Shown piece by piece: positions 1-5,995 of a stretch of 6,869 nt of DNA; positions within the stretch are counted from its first letter, which is position 1; the number at the start of each line of letters is the position of its first letter. Source of the stretch: Rhizobiaceae bacterium. Its GTDB lineage: Bacteria; Pseudomonadota; Alphaproteobacteria; Rhizobiales; Rhizobiaceae. The notes under the pieces were generated by a model. That model did not search any database. It saw only the letters and a list, made by a program, of their open reading frames with translations, and was not told the DNA's origin. Location: positions 1 to 6,869 of the forward strand of contig CAJYRE010000239.1 in assembly GCA_913776675.1 (NCBI GenBank), given 5' to 3'. A program made the translations under genes and the position numbers.

Positions 1-696
1 TGTCAACACGTCTTGCGGTGCCCCGCAGGCAATCATGTGCCCATGGTGAAGAATGGCTGCCTTTGTGGCAAAATCAGCCGCCAGATTGATGTCATGCAAT
101 GTGGTGATGACTGTAATTCCCAATCTCGCCAAAAGATCGAGGATTTCCAACTGGTTGCGGATGTCCAAATGATTGGATGGCTCATCCAGAATTAACAGTT
201 GTGGTTCCTGTGCAAGCGCCCGGGCCACCAGAACACGCTGTTTTTCACCGCCGGAAAGTGTGCCGTAAAGCCGCTTTCGCATATCGGTCACATGAAGATG
301 CTCCATGGCGTGATAGGCTTTGGCATGATCTTCTGCTTTGTTGGTGACCATAGCTTTTCGCCATGGTATTCGGCCGGTCATCACCACATCTTCCACCGTG
401 AATGGAAAAGCCGCTGGAGTTTCCTGAAGCACAACGGCGATGCGTCTGGCCATTTCCAGCGCTGAAAATGTGCGAATATCGCGTTGATCCACCTCCACCC
501 TGCCCGCTGTTGGTATGAGGGCACCATAGAGACACCGCAAAAATGTGGTTTTTCCAGCTCCATTGGGACCGATAATAGCCAATCTGTCGGCTGGCTCGAC
601 AGTAAGTGATATATTGCGAAGCAGGGCTTTTCCGTTGCGGGACGTGTAAGACAGGTCTTGAACGACCAACGATGCAGGCAGCGTATGGCAACTCAC
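1..696 (-). CDS. ABC importer ATP-binding protein, FecE/BtuD type (probable cobalamin/corrinoid uptake), 3'-truncated by window edge
   Basis: Cytoplasmic ATPase that powers a periplasmic-binding-protein-dependent importer of the iron-siderophore/vitamin B12 class. Translating the minus strand from the GTG at 696 gives 232 residues with no stop before the left edge; the family is usually about 250-265 residues, so only a short C-terminus is missing. All nucleotide-binding motifs are intact: Walker A GPNGAGKTT (about 43-51), Q-loop VVLQE (Q91), signature LSGGEKQ (147-153), Walker B LLILDEP (167-173) and the switch histidine in TTLHD (H201). I chose GTG because AGGGG lies six bases upstream and no in-frame ATG precedes it, although the frame stays open back into the leader. 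The cobalamin riboswitch upstream on the same strand is the evidence for a B12/corrinoid (or cobalt) substrate; the protein alone would also fit siderophore or heme transport. The permease and binding protein are not visible and may follow beyond position 1. Confidence 0.93.
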   Translation of the reverse strand, partial: MSCHTLPASLVVQDLSYTSRNGKALLRNISLTVEPADRLAIIGPNGAGKTTFLRCLYGALIPTAGRVEVDQRDIRTFSALEMARRIAVVLQETPAAFPFTVEDVVMTGRIPWRKAMVTNKAEDHAKAYHAMEHLHVTDMRKRLYGTLSGGEKQRVLVARALAQEPQLLILDEPSNHLDIRNQLEILDLLARLGITVITTLHDINLAADFATKAAILHHGHMIACGAPQDVLT

Positions 697-713
697 AGGG
701 CACCCCTGCCCTG
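696..713 (-). promoter_or_regulatory. Hairpin enclosing the Shine-Dalgarno sequence and touching the GTG start (candidate riboswitch expression platform)
   Basis: On the minus strand, CAGGGCA-GGGG-TGCCCTG is a perfect 7-bp inverted repeat with a GGGG loop. The last G of the 3' arm is the first base of the GTG start codon, and AGGGG, the only good ribosome-binding sequence, lies in the 5' arm and loop. Forming this hairpin should hide the initiation site. That is a common arrangement for cobalamin riboswitches that act on translation. The geometry is seen directly; the regulatory role is inferred. Confidence 0.6.
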
Positions 714-774
714 CTCTGGCATAGGATAATAGTCCGGATTGAGAGCCGATTTTTGGCAATATACTCGGAATTCG

Positions 775-795
775 GGCCAAGCCGGAAGGCTGGCC
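775..795 (-). promoter_or_regulatory. Leader hairpin between riboswitch core and ATPase gene
   Basis: Eight base pairs (arms 775-779/791-795 and 781-783/788-790) with a single bulged base at 780 and a four-base loop. It has no following U-run, so it is not a convincing terminator. It lies in the linker between the riboswitch core and the start codon and may be a scaffold or an alternative pairing partner in the expression platform. Confidence 0.3.
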
Positions 796-851
796 TTTGG
801 CAGTCTGATGGTCATCGGAACACCCCGTCCGCTGCGGTTGAACATGCGAAT

Positions 852-1036
852 GGCAGGTCTCCTGGCTTGCGGGTCGTTGTTGGTCTGCGCCTTCCCGGTT
901 TTGAACCAGTGGCATATTGCAGACCCACTCGCCGCTTACAGTTGCGGGGGCAGCCACGGTATTGGTCCCTTTTGGGTCTTCCGCACCGTGTTCCCTTTTC
1001 AGCCACAGCCTCGTTTGCAGGCCTGTAGCACCATTC
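852..1036 (-). ncRNA. Cobalamin (adenosylcobalamin-class) riboswitch
   Basis: Read on the minus strand, the conserved elements of the cobalamin riboswitch occur in the right order: AAAGGGAAcacGGTG (about 984-998), the CCGCAACTGTAAGCGG block (932-947), ATGCCACTGG (about 906-915), ACCGGGAAGGCGC (887-899) and the 3' B12 box AGCCAGGAGACCTGCC (852-867). The full length, about 185 nt, suits the large adenosylcobalamin-binding class. The 5' boundary is approximate because the P1 partner was not resolved. It precedes the ABC ATPase on the same strand, so B12 binding is expected to repress that importer operon. The 155-nt linker to the GTG has no intrinsic terminator, which points to control of translation. 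Confidence 0.95.
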
Positions 1037-1086
1037 GATAGCATTTGTTGCATGAAGACATTATCCGCGCAAGTCATGTTTTTAAA

Positions 1087-1100
1087 AACGTTATAACGTT
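1087..1100. promoter_or_regulatory. Perfect 14-bp palindrome AACGTTATAACGTT overlapping the -10 region (candidate operator)
   Basis: The sequence equals its own reverse complement over 14 bases and covers the proposed -10 element of the riboswitch promoter, an ideal place for a repressor. Its GTTATAAC centre resembles the core of Zur-type zinc-repressor boxes in proteobacteria, but the outer bases differ from the Zur pattern as I recall it, so the identity of the regulator is only a suggestion. Confidence 0.4.
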
Positions 1101-1116
1101 ACAAAATCGCTGTCAA
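1090..1116 (-). promoter_or_regulatory. Sigma-70-type promoter for the riboswitch/ABC transcript
   Basis: On the minus strand a perfect -35 TTGACA (1116-1111) is followed, after a short 15-bp spacer, by -10 TATAAC (1095-1090, five of six consensus bases). Transcription would begin near 1080 and run through a roughly 45-nt leader into the riboswitch. Both hexamers are strong; the short spacer is the main weakness. Confidence 0.5.
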
Positions 1117-1376
1117 TTGTGCGGTGTTAGGGTTTTCCTGCCGGGAGGCGTTCACGGACGTTAAAGCCCCCTTCCCTCTCTGGGCCGTGATGGAGAGATG
1201 CTCTTCTCATCGGAAAGTATGACATACATCATGGAATTGTAGTGGTGGTGCCACAGCGGCCTTTTTTGTTGAGGTCACGGTGGGCTGGCTTTCCGCCTTA
1301 GCTTGTAAAGGCGGGTCTGTCGTTTCATAGGTGCTTCAGAAGAATATGCGAGTTATGTTGGCAGGTGGCAGTTTTG
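1117..1376. other. Intergenic region between the divergent riboswitch and glycosyltransferase units
   Basis: No coding frame here looks protein-like. A stem-loop CCGCCTT/AAGGCGG (1293-1299 and 1308-1314, eight-base loop) lies about 60 bases before the glycosyltransferase start. It has no T-run on either side, so it is more likely a 5'-leader structure than a terminator. A T-run at 1262-1267 follows only weak pairing. I found no convincing promoter for the downstream gene. Confidence 0.4.
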
Positions 1377-3080
1377 ATGCTCAATAAAGATGTTGATCTA
1401 AATGATAAGGTGCTGAATCGCAGAACCTGGTGGAAGTTTGTGCTTCTCGCTGTTGTGTGTTTTCTGGCCTTTGTGCCTGGGCTTTTGAGCTTATCACCAA
1501 CAGATCGAGACGAATCTCTCTTTGCACAAGCCAGCAAACAGATGGTGGAAAGCCAGAATTTCGTGGATATTCGTTTCCAGGATAAGCCGCGTTATCAGAA
1601 GCCTATCGGCATCTATTGGCTGCAGTCTGCGAGCGTTGCCTTGTTTCAGCCTGCTGAAAAAGAACAGATATGGGTTTATCGTATACCCTCTGCGGTTGGC
1701 ATGACGATTGCGGTTCTGATGACGGCGGCGCTTGGCGCTGTGCTTTTTAACCCGACAACAGGGTTTATTGCAGCCTTGATGTTGATGGGATGTACCATCG
1801 TGAATGTTGAGGCGCGGCTTGCCACGACCGATGCGTCATTGCTGGCCACGATCACCATGACACAGTTTGCCCTCGCCGGTGCCTGGCGCGGTTCACGCCG
1901 TCTGGGTAATTTTCTGCTGTTCTGGGTTGCTTTGGCTGCTGGCGTGCTTTTGAAGGGGCCAATTGTTCTTTTGCCGTTAGTGGGAACCGTTCTTTGGCTG
2001 TGGCGTAGCCAGAAAACAGTTGCATGGTTTCGGAATCTGAGGCCCCTCCCCGGCCTGATCCTGTTGCTTTTGCTGGTATCGCCGTGGTTTGTTGCCATTT
2101 CCATGGCCAGCCATGGTGCATTTATGGAGCAGTCTGCGGGTAAGGATTTGCTGAATAAAATCTGGAGCGGTCAAAATCGCGGGATTATTCTGCCCGGTTT
2201 TCATCTGCTGATTTTTCCATTTATGTTTTTCCCGTTTTCCCTTTTTACCTATATGGCGCTGCCGGATATATGGCAGCAACGCAAGCACGATGCCGTTGCT
2301 TTTTGTCTGGGATGGATTGTTCCAACCTGGATTGTCTTTGAAATGTCGCTGACAAAGCTGACCCACTACACAATGCCCACCTTCCCCGCTTGGGCGCTTT
2401 TGTCGGCCTGGGCTTTGATGCGCGGCTACCCTGCCCTCAAAAGCATCTTTTTGAAAAATCTGATTGCCACGTGTTGGGTGCTGATCGGCGTTGCCTATGC
2501 CATTGCCTTTACGGTTCTGACCTTCCGGTTTGGCGGTACCCTGACCACGGCCAGCTCGTGGTTTCAAATCATGGCAAGTATTGGCCTTGTGGTCAGTCAG
2601 GCCTTTGCCCTGTATTTTTTCCATTACAAAAAGTGGCTGCGTTCCATGATCTCGGCAAGCCTTGGCAGCTTGCTTTTCATGACCACGGTTTTCTCTCAAA
2701 CCCTGCCTGGCATGTCCAATTTCTGGATTTCTCAGCAGGTGGTTGAAAAAGTGGCCGCTGTTGTAAAATGCCATGATCCCAAACTGGTCACCGTGGATTT
2801 TGACGAGCCGAGCATTGTGCTGCTAGGCGGCACCAAGAGCATTCTGGTTGACACGCCAGATGTCGCAATTCGTGCAGCACAGTCGGAGCCGTGTCCAATC
2901 TTTGTTGTCAACGATGGCTTGGTCGATAGCTTCGTCCATGATCTGCAAAAGGCAACGGGATTGCCCGGCGATCAGATCAAGCCATTCGATACGGTTCAGG
3001 GTTTTAATCTTGGCAATGGCCATTGGGTGAACCTGTCACTTTTCGAAATGCCCCACCCTTCTGAAAATCGTATAAAATAA
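1377..3080 (+). CDS. ArnT-like integral-membrane glycosyltransferase (GT-C fold, GT39/PMT_2 family)
   Basis: Predicted inner-membrane enzyme of 567 residues that moves a sugar from a polyprenyl-phosphate donor to an acceptor on the periplasmic face, as ArnT does with aminoarabinose on lipid A. After one N-terminal membrane segment (about 20-40) comes the acidic first-loop motif DRDES (43-47), then the family motif QKPIGIYWLQ (74-83), further hydrophobic segments, LKGPI (192-196), the KLTHYTMP motif (327-334) and a soluble-looking C-terminal domain from about residue 450. I chose the ATG at 1377 because AGGTGG lies eight bases upstream; a GTG four codons earlier has no spaced ribosome-binding site. 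Length and motif order suit ArnT and the rhizobial Rgt lipid A/core galacturonosyltransferases. The sugar and acceptor cannot be told from sequence. The gene stands alone, with no arn or lipid A genes beside it. Confidence 0.88.
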   Translation: MLNKDVDLNDKVLNRRTWWKFVLLAVVCFLAFVPGLLSLSPTDRDESLFAQASKQMVESQNFVDIRFQDKPRYQKPIGIYWLQSASVALFQPAEKEQIWVYRIPSAVGMTIAVLMTAALGAVLFNPTTGFIAALMLMGCTIVNVEARLATTDASLLATITMTQFALAGAWRGSRRLGNFLLFWVALAAGVLLKGPIVLLPLVGTVLWLWRSQKTVAWFRNLRPLPGLILLLLLVSPWFVAISMASHGAFMEQSAGKDLLNKIWSGQNRGIILPGFHLLIFPFMFFPFSLFTYMALPDIWQQRKHDAVAFCLGWIVPTWIVFEMSLTKLTHYTMPTFPAWALLSAWALMRGYPALKSIFLKNLIATCWVLIGVAYAIAFTVLTFRFGGTLTTASSWFQIMASIGLVVSQAFALYFFHYKKWLRSMISASLGSLLFMTTVFSQTLPGMSNFWISQQVVEKVAAVVKCHDPKLVTVDFDEPSIVLLGGTKSILVDTPDVAIRAAQSEPCPIFVVNDGLVDSFVHDLQKATGLPGDQIKPFDTVQGFNLGNGHWVNLSLFEMPHPSENRIK

Positions 3081-3091
3081 AAACTTTTAAG

Positions 3092-3128
3092 GGAAAAAAA
3101 TAGCGCAACACTATAAAGGTGTTGCGCT
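3092..3128 (-). terminator. Rho-independent terminator of the amidohydrolase gene
   Basis: Perfect 10-bp stem AGCGCAACAC/GTGTTGCGCT (3102-3111 and 3119-3128) with a 7-base loop. On the minus strand the hairpin is followed by A and seven T's (3101-3094), the classic intrinsic terminator form. It lies about 50 bases past the minus-strand stop at 3179 and about 20 bases past the convergent glycosyltransferase stop. On the plus strand no T-run follows, so its effect on the glycosyltransferase transcript is uncertain. Confidence 0.85.
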
Positions 3129-3153
3129 GCAAGAGATGCGTCTGCTTGAAAAC

Positions 3154-3174
3154 GCCACCACCTTTACGGTGGGC
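3154..3174 (-). other. Small stem-loop just after the amidohydrolase stop
   Basis: CCACC/GGTGG pairing around a short loop, with GC/GC closing pairs, lies only a few bases beyond the TAA of the minus-strand gene. No T-run follows on either strand. It may help protect the mRNA 3' end or may be incidental. Confidence 0.3.
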
Positions 3175-3178
3175 CTCC

Positions 3179-4615
3179 TTATTTCCGCCCGCCCATTTCG
3201 ACAATAGGCGGCTGTGCCTCTGCTGGCAGTGGGCTTTGGTAGGCATTGCCTTTGCGCCGTGTGATCAGATCTTGCAACGCCGCTTCGCGCAAAGGTTCGC
3301 TCTCAAAGGCTGCCTTGGCGGTGGCTGCCATCACTTTGGCTGTCGCCACCATGCCTTTATGGGCCAGAGAACTTTTGCCTTGTGCCACCAATTGCCACGT
3401 GTGGAAGGGCGTGCCGATGGCGCAGGTTGGGCCATCCGCTTGAACGGTTGGCACCACCCAGCTCACATCGCCCACATCGGTTGATCCGGTGAGAATCGGC
3501 GTCCGGTTATGGGCCGGAACAATGAAATCGGCGAGAGCAATGTTCCTTTCAGGCAATTGCTCAAACCGCCAAGGAGCAGAGATTTCCTCAGGCGTTAATG
3601 TGGCGCGGATCTGATTGGCGAAGGCAATATCCTGATCATCAAAATCCGGCGCCCCCAACTCTTCCCAAGCGTGTTGCATCACATCCATCAAAGGGCCATT
3701 GGTGAGAACATTGGAGACAGCGCTGATGACCTGCGATTCGACGCGTGTCTCTGTCATCAGGGCCGCCCCCTCAGCAATTTTCTTGACGCGCTCCACCAGG
3801 GTTCGCATTCCGGCCAATTCTGGCGCGCGGATCAGATACCGGACTTTGGCATAGGCTTGCACAACATTGGGCGAGATGCCGCCTGCATCCAGAATGGCCG
3901 CGTGAACACGGCAATCAGACGGCATATGCTCACGCATATAATTCACGCCCACACTCATCAGTTCAACAGCATCCAAGGCACTGCGGCCGAGATCGGGATT
4001 TGAGCCTGCGTGAGCGGCTCGTCCGTGGAAGGTGAAATCAACTCTGGAATTTGCAAGCGAGGTGCAGCGCTGCACACCGGCAAAAGAGCTGGGGTGCCAA
4101 CTGATAGCAATGTCAACACCGTCAAAGGCCCCTTCCCGCACCATAAACGCTTTTGCGGCACCACCTTCTTCTGCGGGGCATCCGTAATAGCGCACACGAC
4201 CCGGCATGCCTTTTTCTTTAAGCCAGTCCTTGAGAGCGGATGCAGCCAGAAGGGCTGCTGAACCCAAAAGATTGTGTCCACAGCCATGTCCATTGCCACC
4301 TGCAACAATGGGCTGATGTTTGGCAACACCGGCCTCCTGGCTGAGACCAGACAGCGCGTCATATTCGCCAAGAATGGCGATGACTGGTCCCCCCTCCCCC
4401 GCTTCTCCCATAACGGCGGTTGGAATTCCAGCGAGATGGTCTGTGACGCGAAAGCCCTCCGCCTTCAACATCGCCACATGTTCCGCCACTGAGGCCTCTT
4501 CCATGTAGCAGGTTTCTGGCATGCCCCATACCCGGTCACTCAGGTCAATGAACGCAGATTTTTTGTCGTCGATGATCGACCAGAGCAATGCGGAACTGTT
4601 TTGGGAAATTGTCAT
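3179..4615 (-). CDS. abgB: M20 family metallo-amidohydrolase, AbgB-like
   Basis: Complete 478-residue cytoplasmic zinc/manganese amidase. In E. coli AbgB is one subunit of p-aminobenzoyl-glutamate hydrolase, which cuts the amide of this folate breakdown product to p-aminobenzoate and glutamate. Visible landmarks: NGHGCGHNLLG (108-118) carrying metal-binding H110 and H114, the PAEEGG acid/metal pair (E149, E150), HPSSF (H174), a dimerisation insert from about 190 to 310 containing GRSALDAVELM and ISPNVVQAYAKVRYLIRAPE, then GSTDVGDVSWVVPT (377-390) and GTPFHTWQ (H405 as a late metal ligand). Length matches AbgB (about 480). The ATG is supported by AAGGTG five bases upstream. No abgA partner or abgT transporter is adjacent, so the true substrate may be another N-acyl amino acid. 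The divergent neighbour is a BASS symporter, and the shared intergenic region carries an operator-like palindrome. Confidence 0.9.
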   Translation of the reverse strand: MTISQNSSALLWSIIDDKKSAFIDLSDRVWGMPETCYMEEASVAEHVAMLKAEGFRVTDHLAGIPTAVMGEAGEGGPVIAILGEYDALSGLSQEAGVAKHQPIVAGGNGHGCGHNLLGSAALLAASALKDWLKEKGMPGRVRYYGCPAEEGGAAKAFMVREGAFDGVDIAISWHPSSFAGVQRCTSLANSRVDFTFHGRAAHAGSNPDLGRSALDAVELMSVGVNYMREHMPSDCRVHAAILDAGGISPNVVQAYAKVRYLIRAPELAGMRTLVERVKKIAEGAALMTETRVESQVISAVSNVLTNGPLMDVMQHAWEELGAPDFDDQDIAFANQIRATLTPEEISAPWRFEQLPERNIALADFIVPAHNRTPILTGSTDVGDVSWVVPTVQADGPTCAIGTPFHTWQLVAQGKSSLAHKGMVATAKVMAATAKAAFESEPLREAALQDLITRRKGNAYQSPLPAEAQPPIVEMGGRK

Positions 4616-4652
4616 AGGGCACCTTGAAAAAATGATCAGTTGTCAGCATAGG

Positions 4653-4677
4653 CACACTGCTCTCTGGTGCAAGTGTG
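4653..4677 (-). promoter_or_regulatory. Leader hairpin upstream of the amidohydrolase start
   Basis: CACACT/AGTGTG arms plus an inner GC/GC step with one bulged base enclose an eight-base loop, about 40 bases upstream of the abgB start codon. If transcription begins farther out it lies in the 5' leader. On the plus strand it is followed by TTTT, but no plus-strand gene upstream needs a terminator. Function unknown. Confidence 0.3.
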
Positions 4678-4720
4678 TTTTATGGTTTTGGACGCTTTGA
4701 TCCTCTTAACAAGGGGGGTG

Positions 4721-4742
4721 TTGGTTGACAGGTGTCAACCAA
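4721..4742. promoter_or_regulatory. Operator-like palindrome 1, in the abgB/symporter divergent region
   Basis: Ten-bp inverted arms (TTGGTTGACA / TGTCAACCAA) separated by GG. The core GTTGACAGGTGTCAAC (4724-4739) matches the palindrome at 5936-5951 in 15 of 16 bases. It sits about 105 bases upstream of the amidohydrolase start and about 120 bases upstream of the symporter start, a suitable place for a regulator of both. Dyad spacing is typical of homodimeric helix-turn-helix proteins (for example GntR, MarR or LysR types), but the family cannot be assigned. Confidence 0.6.
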
Positions 4743-4799
4743 ATGCACTGACAGGGACAAGGTAGAGATTTAACAGAGCTGATTTCATCTCATGTCCGT

Positions 4800-4839
4800 G
4801 ATTTGCATTGACAAATCCCGTAAAATAGATGGGTAACTG
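4800..4839 (+). promoter_or_regulatory. Weak candidate promoter region of the symporter
   Basis: A perfect -35-like TTGACA occurs at 4808-4813, but the nearest -10-like sequences are badly spaced (TAAAAT at 4821, TAACTG at 4834). The TTGACA lies within a small inverted repeat GATTTG...CAAATC (4800-4817), which could be a second regulator contact. The assignment is tentative. Confidence 0.25.
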
Positions 4840-4862
4840 TATCCTCCTCACAACAACCTTCT

Positions 4863-5840
4863 ATGGCCGCTATGAAACGTTTCCTGCCTGATACTTTCAC
4901 CATTCTTCTGATATGCACTGTTGCCCTTGCCTCGGTTCTTCCCATCCATGGTGTAGCAGCCAACTATTTTTCGCAGGCAACCAAGGTTGCTATTGCGGCC
5001 TTGTTTTTTCTGCACGGCGCGCGTCTTTCACGCGATGTGGTTCTGGCGGGGTTGTTGCATTGGCGGCTGCATCTTCTCATTCTTTTCGTCAGTTTTGGCC
5101 TGTTTCCCTTGCTGGGCTATGGGCTTGGCTTCGCACTTCAAGGCGTCCTGCCCCCTGCCCTCATTCTGGGCATGATGTACATTTGCGTTTTGCCGTCCAC
5201 GGTACAATCGTCCATTGCCTTTACATCCATGGCAGGCGGCAATGTGCCCGCAGCCATTTGTGCGGCGTCGGCCTCTAATATTTTCGGCATGGTTCTCACG
5301 CCGCTTCTTTGTGGGCTGATGTTTTCTGCTGGCGGGCATGGCGGTGTTTCGCTCGATGCTGTTATGCAAATCTTTGTGCAGTTGTTGCTGCCCTTCATTG
5401 CCGGGCAACTGCTTCAGCCTTGGGTGGGCAATTGGGTGCGTGCCCGTAAATCGCTTTTGATGCCGATTGATCGCGGCTCGATTTTGATGGTCGTGTATGG
5501 CGCTTTCAGTGAGGCCGTTATTGAGGGAATTTGGCACAATTATTCGCTTGATGATGTGCTGATTGTTGTGGGGCTGAACATTGTTCTTCTGGCATTCGTT
5601 TTGATTTTCACCATGTTTGGTAGCCGCCTTCTGGGGTTTGAGCGGTCGGATGAAATTGCCATTACGTTCTGCGGCTCGAAGAAAAGTCTGGCTTCCGGCG
5701 TTCCTATGGCCAGTGCCATTTTTGCGGGTCAGAGCGTGGGGGCCATTGTCATGCCCTTGATGCTGTTCCATCAAATCCAGCTCATGGCCTGTGCGGTTAT
5801 TGCGCAGCGCTATGCAACCAAGGCCAAAGCCGCAGCTTGA
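4863..5840 (+). CDS. Bile acid:Na+ symporter (BASS) family transporter, YfeH/SBF-like
   Basis: A 325-residue inner-membrane secondary transporter, predicted to use a sodium gradient to import an organic anion. It is hydrophobic throughout with about ten membrane segments and matches the usual length (about 320-340). Typical family blocks are FFLHGARLSRD (48-58), the crossover motif LPSTVQSSIAFTSMAGGN (110-127) followed by AAICAASASNIFG, a central PIDRGSILMVVYG block (201-213), and the second crossover motif FCGSKKSLASGVPMA (269-283). The start is uncertain: ATG at 4863 or 4872, neither with a good Shine-Dalgarno sequence, and the upstream CCTCCT is in the anti-Shine-Dalgarno sense. It is divergent from the AbgB-like amidohydrolase and flanked by two matching palindromes, suggesting co-regulation and possibly substrate delivery to that enzyme. 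The substrate is unknown; bile acids are not implied by the family name. Confidence 0.9.
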   Translation: MAAMKRFLPDTFTILLICTVALASVLPIHGVAANYFSQATKVAIAALFFLHGARLSRDVVLAGLLHWRLHLLILFVSFGLFPLLGYGLGFALQGVLPPALILGMMYICVLPSTVQSSIAFTSMAGGNVPAAICAASASNIFGMVLTPLLCGLMFSAGGHGGVSLDAVMQIFVQLLLPFIAGQLLQPWVGNWVRARKSLLMPIDRGSILMVVYGAFSEAVIEGIWHNYSLDDVLIVVGLNIVLLAFVLIFTMFGSRLLGFERSDEIAITFCGSKKSLASGVPMASAIFAGQSVGAIVMPLMLFHQIQLMACAVIAQRYATKAKAAA

Positions 5841-5902
5841 TACTGTGGTGCTTGATGGCGGTGATGCCTGAAAGGTGCGATGGCCGATGGTGTGGCCATT
5901 AC

Positions 5903-5931
5903 GGGGGAGGGGGTATCCGACCCTCTCTCCC
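5903..5931 (+). terminator. G-rich hairpin after the symporter, probable terminator or 3'-end stabiliser
   Basis: The arms GGGGGAGGGGGT (5903-5914) and ACCCTCTCTCCC (5920-5931) pair over 12 bp, including two G-U wobbles, around a five-base loop. It begins about 60 bases after the symporter stop. No T-run follows: the next bases enter the palindrome at 5933, which could itself fold as a second hairpin. Termination here would need Rho or the tandem structure. Confidence 0.45.
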
Positions 5932-5932
5932 T

Positions 5933-5954
5933 GCTGTTGACAGCTGTCAACAGC
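5933..5954. promoter_or_regulatory. Operator-like palindrome 2, downstream of the symporter
   Basis: A perfect 22-bp palindrome centred on GTTGACAGCTGTCAAC (5936-5951), with matching GCT/AGC flanks. Its 16-bp core differs from palindrome 1 at one base only. It lies about 90 bases past the symporter stop, with no intact gene directly downstream. It may be a distal operator that pairs with palindrome 1 (centres about 1.2 kb apart), the operator of a lost gene, or an RNA hairpin (9-bp stem, AGCT loop). Confidence 0.5.
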
Positions 5955-5995
5955 TCCAAACTCTCGCAGAATTAAATGATTTCTCGACGCAATTT

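Noticed and set aside
245..703. Minus-strand open frame (152 codons) over the ABC ATPase
   Set aside because: It is one frame off from the frame that carries Walker A, signature and Walker B motifs; its own product has none.
606..1041. Plus-strand open frames across the leader region
   Set aside because: They run antisense to the ATPase start and the cobalamin riboswitch; the open reading is explained by conserved RNA, not protein.
1293..1314. CCGCCTT/AAGGCGG stem as an intrinsic terminator
   Set aside because: No T-run on either strand and no gene ending nearby.
1977..2774. Long minus-strand open frame (265 codons) inside the glycosyltransferase
   Set aside because: Its product is rich in Gln, Lys, His, Gly and Asn with no hydrophobic core, the usual antisense image of a membrane-protein gene. 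The plus-strand frame carries all family motifs.
3119..4371. Several plus- and minus-strand frames within the amidohydrolase region
   Set aside because: Cys/His-rich or featureless products that overlap the 478-residue AbgB-like frame completely or nearly so.
4721..4760. TTGACA in the palindrome arms as -35 boxes for the divergent genes
   Set aside because: In both directions the sequence 16-18 bases further on (CTGACA on plus, CCCTTG on minus) is not an acceptable -10, so an operator role is preferred.
5028..5774. Long minus-strand open frame (248 codons) inside the symporter
   Set aside because: Same antisense composition (His/Asn/Gln-rich), no motif, and fully inside a gene with clear BASS motifs.
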